Origin: Flavobacterium soyae
GTDB lineage: Bacteria > Bacteroidota > Bacteroidia > Flavobacteriales > Flavobacteriaceae
Direction: 5' to 3'
NCBI RefSeq assembly: GCF_021245985.1
Contig: NZ_JAJQXA010000011.1
Span: 149,122 to 213,121 of the forward strand
Length of the DNA stretch: 64,000 bases
The notes below the pieces were generated by a model that saw nothing but the letters and a program-made list of their open reading frames with translations, was not told the DNA's origin and made no database searches. A program made the translations under genes and the position numbers. This document shows positions 25,147 to 32,477 of this stretch, one piece after another (position 1 is the stretch's first letter; the number at the start of each line of letters is the position of its first letter).

Positions 25147-27180
25147 TTAAATAGTAAAAGTTACAATGATTTCGGTGCCTTCGCCCGGTTTAGATTTTAC
25201 TTCGAAGTTTCCTTTTAAAGAGTTGGTTCTCTCTTTTATATTAGATAAGCCAATTCCTCTTTTTGCTGTATTGATATCAAAGCCAGCACCGTCATCAATA
25301 ATCGATAATTGCAAAACATCTTTATCAATCAAATCTATTTTTACATCGACTTTTAAGGCTTTGGCATATTTATGAATATTTAGAAGCGCTTCCTGAATAA
25401 TGCGGTAAAAATTTATTTTATAAATATTCTGCACCTGCTCCCATTCAAATCTTTCATCTACAAAATAATTAAACTCTGTTTTACTGATCTCGTTTTGGCT
25501 TTTAATTAAATTAGATAACAACGTATTGAAGTCATTGCTTTCTAAAAAAGAATCCTGGTTTAAATCATGCGAAATAGTTCTGATTTCATTTTCAATATTC
25601 TGTAATTCAAATATATACTGCTTTCTTTTTTCTATCGTTTTTTCGTCTGTTTTAGAATTAAAGAAACCCAAATTCATTCTTACTCCATATACCTTGTTCA
25701 TTACGCCATCATGAAGCTCCTTTGCAATTTTATTTTTTTCTTCTTCTTTTGCTGCATTAATTTTATTTTGCTGTTCGCTCAAAAGCTGATAGATTTCGTC
25801 ACTGTCACTCTGCTGCTGTTTTACAAATCTTAATTCTTTGTTTTTATATTTTAAATAAATAGCTACCGAAATTGCCGACAAAGCGAGAAACAAAGCAAAA
25901 GAAAAGATTAAAATATAAAAGTTCTTTTTAGTCAAAACCTTATTTTCATCTTCAACCTTTACGGTTTCATATTCAATTCTGGCGTATTTATTTTTAGTTC
26001 TGCTTTGTATACTGTTTATACTGTCGCTTATTGCAATATATTGGTTGGCATAAAACAGTCTTTTCCTGCTGTCTATTCTCGTAAGCAGTTTTAATGTATT
26101 TAAAGTTTCGTTAGTATTTTTTAATTTAATGGACACTCTATAAGCCTCCTGCAGCGTTTTTAAGGATTTTAAAGAATCTTTTTGTGTCAGATAAAATTCT
26201 CCTAAATGAATTTTTTTATACATAACATCAGAAGTGTATCCCAAACTGTCTACAATTTTTAGAGACTCTAAAAACATTGATTCAACATTTTTATATTCTT
26301 TATTTTTCATTTTAGAATAAGCCAGATTAGACAAAACAATGGCATAAAACCGAGGCCAGTTCTTTCTTAAATCTTTAGTCAGCAAAGGCTTTAATTCCAT
26401 TATTGATTTAGAATAATCGCCTTTTAAATCATATAAATTACAAATATTAATTACAGAGGATATATTGAAATTATTTACTTCATCACTATCTGTATTATTT
26501 TTTTTCATTGCTTTTAAATTTCGCAGCGCAAGCTGATGGTATTTTAAAGCCTGGTCGTACATAAACAGCTTTTCTAAACAATTCCCCATTAAGGTATTGC
26601 ATGAATACAGCAATTTTATATTATTTGAATCTTTTAGATATTCGAGACCTTTGGTTAATTCTACTTCGCACTCTACATAATTACCATCATAAAAAAGGAC
26701 ATAAGCTTTATTAAAATACATTTGCCCTAACTTGCTGTAGTCGTGAATCTTTTGATAGATTTTTTGAGCCTGCAGATAAAAATAGTAGGCACTGTCTTTT
26801 TGGGTGCTTTCGTAGCAGTCACCAATAAAATAAAGGGATTTTGCTATTCTGGAACTATCGTTTTCTTCTCTGGATAATTTTAAAGCCGTTAAGCTGGATG
26901 AATGAGATTTTTTTATATTATTTAAATAATAATATTCCTCTCCTGCTTTTAAATATAAATTTCTAACAGCAGAGTCATTTTTTTGATACTTTAAATCACT
27001 AACAAGCGAATCTAAATACCTTTCTTTTTCTGTTCCTGAAATTTTGTTAAAGTATTCCGTATCAAAAGTATTTTGATTTTGATTCCTGATTTTTAATTCA
27101 ATTCGTCTATTATAAAACACTAATAAAATTACTGCTGTTAATAGAAGTATTGGAATATATATTTTCGATTTAAATCTCAA
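25147..27180 (-). CDS. TPR-containing sensor histidine kinase (HisKA_3 / NarL-partner type)
   Basis: This is a 677-residue membrane kinase. An N-terminal membrane anchor lies at about 7-26. A long periplasmic TPR region spans about 60-400 (YLKAGEEYYYLN, ALKYHQLALRNLK). A second membrane segment lies at about 420-446 (FYILIFSFALFLALSAISVA). Then come a coiled coil, the phospho-acceptor helix IAKELHDGVMNKVYGVRMNL, and an HATPase_c domain with N-box IIQEALLNIHKYA and glycine boxes DDGAGFD and RGIGLSNIKER. Its likely partner is the LuxR-type response regulator at 27620, two genes away and divergent. Confidence 0.93.
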   Translation of the reverse strand: MRFKSKIYIPILLLTAVILLVFYNRRIELKIRNQNQNTFDTEYFNKISGTEKERYLDSLVSDLKYQKNDSAVRNLYLKAGEEYYYLNNIKKSHSSSLTALKLSREENDSSRIAKSLYFIGDCYESTQKDSAYYFYLQAQKIYQKIHDYSKLGQMYFNKAYVLFYDGNYVECEVELTKGLEYLKDSNNIKLLYSCNTLMGNCLEKLFMYDQALKYHQLALRNLKAMKKNNTDSDEVNNFNISSVINICNLYDLKGDYSKSIMELKPLLTKDLRKNWPRFYAIVLSNLAYSKMKNKEYKNVESMFLESLKIVDSLGYTSDVMYKKIHLGEFYLTQKDSLKSLKTLQEAYRVSIKLKNTNETLNTLKLLTRIDSRKRLFYANQYIAISDSINSIQSRTKNKYARIEYETVKVEDENKVLTKKNFYILIFSFALFLALSAISVAIYLKYKNKELRFVKQQQSDSDEIYQLLSEQQNKINAAKEEEKNKIAKELHDGVMNKVYGVRMNLGFFNSKTDEKTIEKRKQYIFELQNIENEIRTISHDLNQDSFLESNDFNTLLSNLIKSQNEISKTEFNYFVDERFEWEQVQNIYKINFYRIIQEALLNIHKYAKALKVDVKIDLIDKDVLQLSIIDDGAGFDINTAKRGIGLSNIKERTNSLKGNFEVKSKPGEGTEIIVTFTI

Positions 27181-27222
27181 AATGATACTTTATAAATTAA
27201 ATTCAAATATATTATAAATAAA

Positions 27223-27260
27223 GAAGACTATAATACTTCAATTTCAGTATTATAGTCTTC
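27223..27260 (-). terminator. Strong hairpin terminator after the small lipoprotein gene
   Basis: A perfect 15-bp inverted repeat (GAAGACTATAATACT / AGTATTATAGTCTTC) with an 8-nt loop. A T-rich tract follows on the minus strand. It separates the 78-aa lipoprotein from the kinase gene. Confidence 0.75.
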
Positions 27261-27282
27261 AGAAAATAAGATAAAACATGCT

Positions 27283-27519
27283 TTATTTAATTTTTGGATT
27301 TAGCGGATCTCCATCTGGTGCACTCATTTGCAAATTATGGCTGACCATTAAAGAGTCAATTGTTTTTGAATTAGCAGCTTCGTCTATACTGCTTTCACTC
27401 TCACTTAATTTTTTTTTTTCGGTTGAATTAAAATCTTGGTTGTCAAGATCATCAGCTGTGCAAGATAAATTCATTACTAAGGCCGTTGCAAAAAGAATAC
27501 GAATTACTTTACTTTTCAT
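27283..27519 (-). CDS. Small secreted lipoprotein, function unknown
   Basis: This 78-residue protein has a lipoprotein signal (VIRILFATALVMNLSC, acylated Cys at about 21). A short hydrophilic, acidic mature part ends APDGDPLNPKIK. I do not recognise a family. It lies between the histidine kinase (same strand) and the divergent response regulator, so it may belong to the signalling unit. A dedicated terminator and a palindrome in the shared promoter region support a real gene. Confidence 0.7.
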   Translation of the reverse strand: MKSKVIRILFATALVMNLSCTADDLDNQDFNSTEKKKLSESESSIDEAANSKTIDSLMVSHNLQMSAPDGDPLNPKIK

Positions 27520-27568
27520 GGTATGTTATTTTTATGTTTTTGCAAAAAAACATTTAAAAAAGTTGCAT

Positions 27569-27591
27569 ATTTTACGGAAAATCCGTAAAAT
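27569..27591. promoter_or_regulatory. Palindrome in the lipoprotein / response-regulator divergent promoter
   Basis: 10-bp arms ATTTTACGGA / TCCGTAAAAT flank AAA. A related palindrome (ATTACGG-AAAA-CCGTAAT) lies at 38162-38179 before the TIR operon. It may be a binding site for the adjacent LuxR-type response regulator. Confidence 0.5.
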
Positions 27592-27619
27592 TGTTTACTT
27601 TTTCATAAATTTTACTGTA

Positions 27620-28288
27620 ATGTCACTTAATATCTTAATTGTTGATGATCATCCTATGACGGTAGACAGTTATGTTAACCTTCTGTCTGATGAATGCTTT
27701 GATACAATTGAACCCACCTTCCTAAAAGAATACAATTGCGAGACAGCCTATAAAAAAATAATGCTGCTTAAAAAGCAGAACACCAAACTCGATTTTGCAA
27801 TTCTGGATGTTAATCTGCCTCCCTATGAAGAATTTAATATTGCCAATGGTATTGATTTGGCTTTAATAATTAGGAAAGCACTTCCTTCATGCAAAATTTT
27901 ATTACTAACAATGCATACAGAAGCCTTTATAGTAAACAGAATTGTAAAAAGTATAGCACCCGACGGGTTTATATCAAAAAGTGAAGTTAATTTTGAATCC
28001 TTCCCTGCTATTTGCAAAAAGATTCTAATGGGAGAAATGATCTACAGTGATGAAATTGTAAAATCTCAGAAGAAATTAACGCATCGAAACCTAAATTGGG
28101 ATGAATATGACAGCCAGATTTTAATTCTTCTGTCACAAGGCGTTAAAACCGTTAATATTCCAAATCATATTCCGCTTTCAATGAGTTCAATTGAAAAACG
28201 AAAAGCAAATATTAAAAGCCATTTATTATTAGAAAAAGGCGGCGATACTGAGCTTATTAATAAAGCGAGACAATTAGGCCTAATATAA
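27620..28288 (+). CDS. LuxR/NarL-type response regulator
   Basis: This is a 222-residue two-component regulator. The receiver shows LNILIVDDHPMTVDSY (acidic pair), phospho-acceptor Asp in DFAILDVNLPPYE, and KILLLTMHTEAF. The output is a LuxR-type HTH near the C-terminus (DSQILILLSQGVKTVNIPNH, then SMSSIEKRKANIKSHL). The start at ATG 27620 is chosen because the receiver begins there. The longer open frame from 27278 overlaps the lipoprotein gene and adds no domain. The probable cognate kinase is at 25147-27180. Confidence 0.9.
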   Translation: MSLNILIVDDHPMTVDSYVNLLSDECFDTIEPTFLKEYNCETAYKKIMLLKKQNTKLDFAILDVNLPPYEEFNIANGIDLALIIRKALPSCKILLLTMHTEAFIVNRIVKSIAPDGFISKSEVNFESFPAICKKILMGEMIYSDEIVKSQKKLTHRNLNWDEYDSQILILLSQGVKTVNIPNHIPLSMSSIEKRKANIKSHLLLEKGGDTELINKARQLGLI

Positions 28289-28327
28289 GCTTCAAAAGGA
28301 AAATTTGAAGCACAAACAAAAACACAT

Positions 28328-28412
28328 GAGGAACCGCACTAGAAACTCCGTATAGAATATCGACAATCTTTGTAGAATTACGTGTGCGATTCCTCATTAC
28401 TCAGAATGACAA
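28328..28412. repeat. Dispersed palindromic repeat (GAGGAACCGCAC type)
   Basis: Outer arms GAGGAACCGCAC and GTGCGATTCCTC surround CTAGAAACTCC and CAATCTTTGTAGAATT. The end reads CAGAATGACA. It matches the elements at 40259-40357 and 40407-40458 in order and wording. Confidence 0.7.
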
Positions 28413-28470
28413 ATATTGATTAACCTTTATACAAACTAAAAAAAACCTGTGTTTCTATATATTTAAACAT

Positions 28471-29955
28471 TCAATATAACTTAAACCATTCATTTACTTC
28501 TTCGGCTATAGTTTCTTTAATTTCAGGGTTTTCAAATTCATTTGTTGCCGAATTATATTCGTAATCTTTCTGCCATTTTTTATAATGCAAAGCAACCTGC
28601 TCAATTGCATCGCAGATAAATATAAGCTCGTCATTTGTCATAATCGGATGCAGTGACAAACGTACCCAGCCTGGTTTATTGATTTGATTTTTCTCCAAAA
28701 GTTCATTTGTAATTACGGCTGATTTCTTTTCGTTTATATTAAACAAATAATGCGCATAAGTACTTGCACATGACCAGCCGCCGCGAACCTGAATACCGAA
28801 ACGGTCATTTAAAAGCCTCACGATTAAATTATAATGAATATCTTCGATTACAAAGGAAACACAGCCGATTCTTTCTGTTTTTAAGTCTCCTAAAATAGAT
28901 AAACCCCTTATTTTTTGAAGTCTTGAAAAACAAACTGCAAGCAGTTCTTTTTCTCTGTTTTTAATGTTTGTAACTCCCATTTTATCTTTTAATTCTAAAG
29001 CCAAAGCCGCCCTTATTACTTGTAGAAAACCTGGTGTTCCGCCATCTTCTCTAACTTCTATAACCTCACTATAACAATATCCCCCTAAAGGATTTGTCCA
29101 TTTTACATTTCCGCCGCCCGGATTATCAGGATAATCTGCTTTGTATAATTTTTCGTTAAAAACCAAAACACCGCAGGTTCCCGGTCCGCCTAAAAATTTA
29201 TGCGGAGAAAAGAAAATAGCATCTAACTGTTGTTCTGGGTCTTTTGGATGCATATCGATTTTGACATACGGTGCCGAAGCTGCAAAATCAACAAAACAAA
29301 GTCCGCCGTTTTGATGCATAATTTTGGCTAATTCATGATAGGGCGTAATAATTCCCGTAACATTTGAACAAGCTGTAAACGAACCTATTTTTAAGCTTCT
29401 GTGAGCATATTTTTTAATTTCTTCAGAAAGAATTTTGGGGTCAACTAAATTATTTTCATCTGGAGGCAGAATCACAACATCGGCATTAGTTTCATACCAT
29501 GAAACCTGATTAGAATGATGCTCCATATGAGTTATAAAAACAACAGGTTTGTCTTCTGCATCATTTGTTCGCAAACCCATTATTCTTTGCAGTTTTGACA
29601 AAGCCGCCGTCATTCCGCTTCCTGTTGTTACCAAAACATCAGAACCATTGGCATTAACAGATTTTTTAATTATATCTCTCGCATATTGATAAGCATAAGT
29701 TGATGTTTTTCCTGTCTGGCTGGAAAGTGAATGCGTATTGGCAATCATTGGGCCAATTTTGTTGAGCATAATTTCCTCAATTGGTGCATATAATCTTCCG
29801 CTGGCAACCCAGTCTGCATAAAGCAGGTTTTGCTTTCCATAAACCGATTTAAAGCGGTGATCTACTCCTATTGTATTTTCTCTAAATTTAGAGAAGTAAC
29901 ACTCTAATTCTACTGGCTTTGTTGTTGTTTCAATACCACTCATTTCCTTTATCAT
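28471..29955 (-). CDS. Class V aminotransferase-fold PLP enzyme (cysteine desulfurase-like)
   Basis: This is a 494-residue PLP enzyme. It has LYADWVASGRLYAPIEEIM near the N-terminus, SGMTAAL, THMEHHSN, the PLP-ring-binding FVDFAASAPYVKID and the Schiff-base Lys in IFFSPHKFLGGPGTCGVLVF. WSCASTYAHYLF near the C-terminus supplies a Cys-containing loop where cysteine desulfurases have their active Cys. Whether it is a desulfurase, lyase or aminotransferase cannot be settled. The SAM-I riboswitch on the same strand at 30550 lies 595 nt upstream, so sulfur-related control is conceivable but not shown. The ATG 12 nt downstream is an alternative start. Confidence 0.85.
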   Translation of the reverse strand: MIKEMSGIETTTKPVELECYFSKFRENTIGVDHRFKSVYGKQNLLYADWVASGRLYAPIEEIMLNKIGPMIANTHSLSSQTGKTSTYAYQYARDIIKKSVNANGSDVLVTTGSGMTAALSKLQRIMGLRTNDAEDKPVVFITHMEHHSNQVSWYETNADVVILPPDENNLVDPKILSEEIKKYAHRSLKIGSFTACSNVTGIITPYHELAKIMHQNGGLCFVDFAASAPYVKIDMHPKDPEQQLDAIFFSPHKFLGGPGTCGVLVFNEKLYKADYPDNPGGGNVKWTNPLGGYCYSEVIEVREDGGTPGFLQVIRAALALELKDKMGVTNIKNREKELLAVCFSRLQKIRGLSILGDLKTERIGCVSFVIEDIHYNLIVRLLNDRFGIQVRGGWSCASTYAHYLFNINEKKSAVITNELLEKNQINKPGWVRLSLHPIMTNDELIFICDAIEQVALHYKKWQKDYEYNSATNEFENPEIKETIAEEVNEWFKLY

Positions 29956-30152
29956 TTTAATTAACTAAATTTTATTATTGATTGATTTTTTTAAACACAT
30001 CCAAACATGGTTTTTCTTTGTGTTCAAAGGCGTTTCACTTGTTTTAACACACATAGAACATAGCTATGTGTGAAAATCTAGATTTTTTACAATCTCTTTT
30101 ATTTAGAATATAATCTATGTTTCTATGTGTTAAAAAAACTAATCTGCCTGCC
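29956..30152. other. Intergenic DNA upstream of the aminotransferase gene
   Basis: No gene is seen. The stretch contains the imperfect inverted repeat described at 30041-30137 and presumably the aminotransferase promoter. Confidence 0.5.
30041..30137. repeat. Imperfect 97-nt inverted repeat (ACACATAGAACATAG type)
   Basis: The left arm GTTTTAACACACATAGAACA (30041-30060) is matched inverted by CTATGTTTCTATGTGTTAAA on the right. An inner perfect palindrome CACACATAG / CTATGTGTG lies in the left half. It looks like a non-autonomous dispersed palindrome. Confidence 0.6.
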
Positions 30153-30341
30153 CTAAAAGTGATTTAAGCGTTTATTGCAATTCTTCTTCATGAAGATTTT
30201 TGCTGCAATTATTCCTCTTGAATCGACTAAATAATTTCCCTGAATAGCTCTTACACCATATAGTTTAGCAATGGCGCTGTTCCAGAAAAGTAAATCAGGA
30301 ACATGCATCCATGTTAAATTATCATCCTGAATTCCTTTAGG
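30153..30341 (-). pseudogene. C-terminal remnant of a thioredoxin-like (redoxin/TlpA) protein
   Basis: A minus-strand frame of about 62 codons, opened by a stop rather than a start, reads DDNLTWMHVPDLLFWNSAIA, KLYGVRAIQGNYLVDSRGII and AAKIFMKK. This is the end of an AhpC/TSA- or TlpA-like domain (pattern: W..V.DL..W....A.LY.V..IP.N.L+D..G.IIA). The catalytic Cys half and start are missing. It lies downstream of the SAM-I riboswitch on the same strand, so the element has probably lost its original gene. Confidence 0.7.
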
Positions 30342-30393
30342 TCAATATTAAAAGGCCTTCAGCAAATGGTGTTTAAAAGAAATTAGAGAGAAA

Positions 30394-30492
30394 TTAATGC
30401 TTTCGCATTCGAAAACCAGTAAGACTATATTCTTCGAAAATTGAATTCAAAAGTTCGTCACTGTCTTGTAAAAAATGTAGTTTGGTTTTCAT
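30394..30492 (-). CDS. Possible 32-residue ORF directly downstream of the SAM riboswitch
   Basis: It reads MKTKLHFLQDSDELLNSIFE, then EYSLTGFRMRKH and a stop. It begins 57 nt after the riboswitch 3' end on the same strand. It may be a short real gene or the truncated start of a lost riboswitch-controlled gene. No family is recognised. Confidence 0.35.
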   Translation of the reverse strand: MKTKLHFLQDSDELLNSIFEEYSLTGFRMRKH

Positions 30493-30549
30493 TTTAAAAA
30501 ATAAATAATTTTAACAATGATGACCTTATTCAGATTTGCGCCAATCTTT

Positions 30550-30647
30550 CTTATCTGTCCCGCTAGGCGGGAAGGATTTAGCACCTTATTTGGCAACAGG
30601 TTGCTAAGACTTCACAGGGCCTACTCCCTCAGTCTTTCTGGATAAGT
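30550..30647 (-). promoter_or_regulatory. SAM-I (S-box) riboswitch
   Basis: On the minus strand the region reads ACTTATCCAGAAAGACTGAG, GGAGTAGGCCCTGTGAAGTC, TTAGCAACC, then AGGTGCTAAATCC, a GC-rich hairpin (CCCGCCTAGCGGG) and CAGATAAG. The P1 helix CTTATC/GATAAG closes it, and the SAM-binding core words (CTGAGGGA, GGCCC..TGAAG, GCAACC, GGTGCTAA) are all present. SAM-I riboswitches turn off sulfur and methionine genes when S-adenosylmethionine is plentiful. Here only a 32-codon ORF and a redoxin remnant follow, so it may be orphaned. Confidence 0.93.
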
Positions 30648-30671
30648 ATCATTCAGAATTTTTCTGTGATA

Positions 30672-30679
30672 CAAATATA
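30672..30679 (-). promoter_or_regulatory. -7 promoter element driving the SAM riboswitch
   Basis: TATATTTG on the minus strand matches TAnnTTTG. It places transcription start about 18 nt before the riboswitch P1 helix. No clear -33 element was seen. Confidence 0.5.
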
Positions 30680-30940
30680 TACTAATTCTACATAATTAGT
30701 AGTGTTTTAAATTGCTTTTTTGCCTTTTATTTAAAAAAACTTTTTACAACCAATACAAGGTATTGATTTTCAGTAAATTAAAATTAATTCAAATTTTCAA
30801 ACGTAGTACGATCTGTGATATCTTATAAAACCTTATTCTTTTGAAGCTTTCACCGAAATTCCAAAGACAATTTTGAGCATTATTGAAGCTTAGGTTTTCA
30901 TTTCCATTTTATATATTCGTATTTGATTTTTAAGGAGCTG

Positions 30941-31015
30941 ATTCCTGCTCTACGCTGTATCTTTTGTGCCGAACCCCGGCACAAAAGGATGTCGCTTCGA
31001 TCAGGGCTAGAGCAC
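30941..31015. repeat. Palindromic repeat with 11-bp core stem
   Basis: The core stem CTTTTGTGCCG (30961-30971) and CGGCACAAAAG (30977-30987) encloses AACCC. Outer partly complementary flanks are GCTGATTCCTGCTCTACGCT and GATGTCGCTTCGATCAGGGC. No T run follows. It resembles dispersed palindromes common between genes of this group and is not a gene. Confidence 0.6.
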
Positions 31016-31100
31016 TCATTTTCATAAGAAGATTTTGTGGAAAATTGATTTAGAAGAAATATTTAAAATGTATTATTTTTCTTATAATAATATTTTTAAT

Positions 31101-31108
31101 TATATTTG
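31101..31108 (+). promoter_or_regulatory. -7 promoter element upstream of the structured RNA leader
   Basis: TATATTTG matches TAnnTTTG. Transcription would start near 31115, about 34 nt before the first helix of the structured RNA at 31149-31223. Confidence 0.5.
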
Positions 31109-31148
31109 AACTTCTTAAATCTTCACATTAAGACGACATTAAAATTTG

Positions 31149-31223
31149 CCCTTGTGCTATGTAGTAAAGTTCCGAAAGGACTTTGACGCCGTGAAGAAGC
31201 GTAAGACTGCTAAGGTATGAGGG
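31149..31223 (+). ncRNA. Structured RNA leader of unknown class (multibranch fold)
   Basis: The segment can fold into a compact branched structure. P1 pairs CCCTTGTGCT (31149-31158) with GGTATGAGGG (31214-31223), including wobbles. P2 pairs GTAGT (31161-31165) with ACTGC (31206-31210). P3 is AAAGTTCC-GAAA-GGACTTT (31166-31184) with a GAAA tetraloop. P4 is ACGC/GCGT (31186-31189, 31199-31202). A run of five T follows P1. It ends 25 nt before the 77-aa gene. A riboswitch or cis-acting RNA is plausible; the GAAA hairpin followed by GACGC recalls c-di-GMP-I riboswitches, but the match is incomplete. Confidence 0.5.
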
Positions 31224-31248
31224 TTTTTATTCTTAAATTCTTCACTTT

Positions 31249-31482
31249 ATGAGTACCAAAACCCTTTCCAAAGAAGCCGAAATCAGGCTTTCTAATTTCT
31301 TCAATCAAACCGTAACGCCAGAAGAAATGGCAAAAGCCTTAAGGCAGGCAAATTTTGTTCTTTCTTTAAGTTTAATAAGAGAAAATGAAACCCTGCAGCA
31401 AGAAATTGATAAACTTGAAAATAGTTTTTATTGGTTGAATGAACTAGCCGAGATTTTGAATCCTTATTTGGATGTGGAGTAA
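31249..31482 (+). CDS. Small helical protein downstream of a structured RNA
   Basis: This 77-residue soluble protein is mainly alpha-helical (TKTLSKEAEIRLSNFFNQTV, TPEEMAKALRQANFVLSLSL, then NETLQQEIDKLENSFYWLNE with coiled-coil character). I recognise no family. It follows the structured leader at 31149-31223, and a 12-bp hairpin (31503-31544) lies after it, so it forms its own transcription unit. It stands at the edge of the TIR operon but on the opposite strand, and its role is unknown. Confidence 0.75.
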   Translation: MSTKTLSKEAEIRLSNFFNQTVTPEEMAKALRQANFVLSLSLIRENETLQQEIDKLENSFYWLNELAEILNPYLDVE

Positions 31483-31502
31483 CAAGTTTATTTTACTTTT
31501 GA

Positions 31503-31544
31503 AATTAAAACCCTTGGTCATTTTTATGGTTGAGGGTTTTAATT
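31503..31544. terminator. Bidirectional hairpin between the 77-aa gene and the TIR operon
   Basis: Perfect 12-bp arms AATTAAAACCCT (31503-31514) and AGGGTTTTAATT (31533-31544). The hairpin touches the stop codon of the SLOG-like gene, so it may end both convergent units. Confidence 0.7.
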
Positions 31545-32477
31545 TTACAGACTTTTCAAGCCTTTCATTATTAAAAATAAAATCTCATGTATATTTTTAC
31601 TTGAAAAAAGAATCATATTCTCCTCAATACTTAGTTTATTTAATTTCGATAATTTTTCTAAATCAAATTTTAAAAACTCATTATTTAAAGTTACATAGTC
31701 CGAAAAATTATATTTATCATGTACAAAATCCTTATATTTTAATAAAAAATCACTATTGTATTGAAAACTATTTGATAATTCAATAACTGTTTCTCCTTTA
31801 ATTAGTTTAATCAATTTTTCGCTTGCACCTCCAAAACCCCCAATTAAATAAAGAGGCTTATTTTCTATTAAAGTATACAAAGCTTCTTCAATTACTCCTG
31901 GAATGTACCCCATGTAATTCATTACTTTTCCACCAACTAAAATTCTAGCATCACAATCTTTAGCCATTTGAATTCTCATCTCTTTAAAGCATTCACAAAT
32001 AATAAATCGATCTTCAAAATTTTCAAATGGCATATACTCTTTTGTCTCATCAATTACAATTCTAGAAGAAAGAACAACTTCTTTGATTTCAATTTGTTTT
32101 GAATAAAAATCAATTCTAACATCACGATTCAATTTTTTAGTATTTGGAAACACAAAGTAATTAATGAACCTAAATATTTTATCGTTTATCTTCTTGTATT
32201 GATTTGATAATTCAGAAAAGAAATAAGTAAACCCGCCATGTCTCAGATCTCCACCATACATAGCTGTTCCTTCATTTGATATTACATACCTAGCAATTTC
32301 AATCGAAATATCATTTAGATGTTGTTCAGAAAATCCTAACCTTTCTAAATCTTCATTTAAAGATACAGATATAGCAATCTTCTTTCCATTTAAAACTCCA
32401 TTTGTTTTTAAATTCTCATTTGTTTTTTCAACTAAATCTGACTCTACACCTGAAATGTTTATTTTTCCTTTTTTCAT
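31545..32477 (-). CDS. SLOG-like nucleotide-sensing domain protein
   Basis: This is a 310-residue soluble protein. The Rossmann-like pattern GKKIAISVSLNEDLERLGFS (from residue 31), ARYVISNEGTAMYGGDLRHG GF around 62-83, and ARILVGGKVMNYMGYIPGVI EEAL with LYLIGGFGGASEKL around 175-225 matches SLOG/LOG-type proteins. Those bind NAD-derived or other nucleotide ligands, as the SLOG part of Thoeris ThsA does. No SIR2, nuclease or membrane domain is fused to it. It is the last gene of the eight-gene operon and overlaps the preceding TIR gene by 4 nt. A role as receptor for a TIR-made signal is inferred. Confidence 0.72.
   Translation of the reverse strand: MKKGKINISGVESDLVEKTNENLKTNGVLNGKKIAISVSLNEDLERLGFSEQHLNDISIEIARYVISNEGTAMYGGDLRHGGFTYFFSELSNQYKKINDKIFRFINYFVFPNTKKLNRDVRIDFYSKQIEIKEVVLSSRIVIDETKEYMPFENFEDRFIICECFKEMRIQMAKDCDARILVGGKVMNYMGYIPGVIEEALYTLIENKPLYLIGGFGGASEKLIKLIKGETVIELSNSFQYNSDFLLKYKDFVHDKYNFSDYVTLNNEFLKFDLEKLSKLNKLSIEENMILFSSKNIHEILFLIMKGLKSL

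Noticed and set aside
27278..27619. N-terminal extension of the response regulator
   Set aside because: It runs antisense through the 78-aa lipoprotein and has no domain; the receiver begins at ATG 27620.
31149..31223. Retron or group II intron RNA
   Set aside because: No reverse transcriptase is encoded anywhere near, and the downstream 77-aa protein has no RT or maturase motif.
31149..31223. Firm call as c-di-GMP-I riboswitch
   Set aside because: Only the GAAA hairpin followed by GACGC fits; the remaining consensus (GGCAAACC, tetraloop receptor, closing GGTAGC) was not found.
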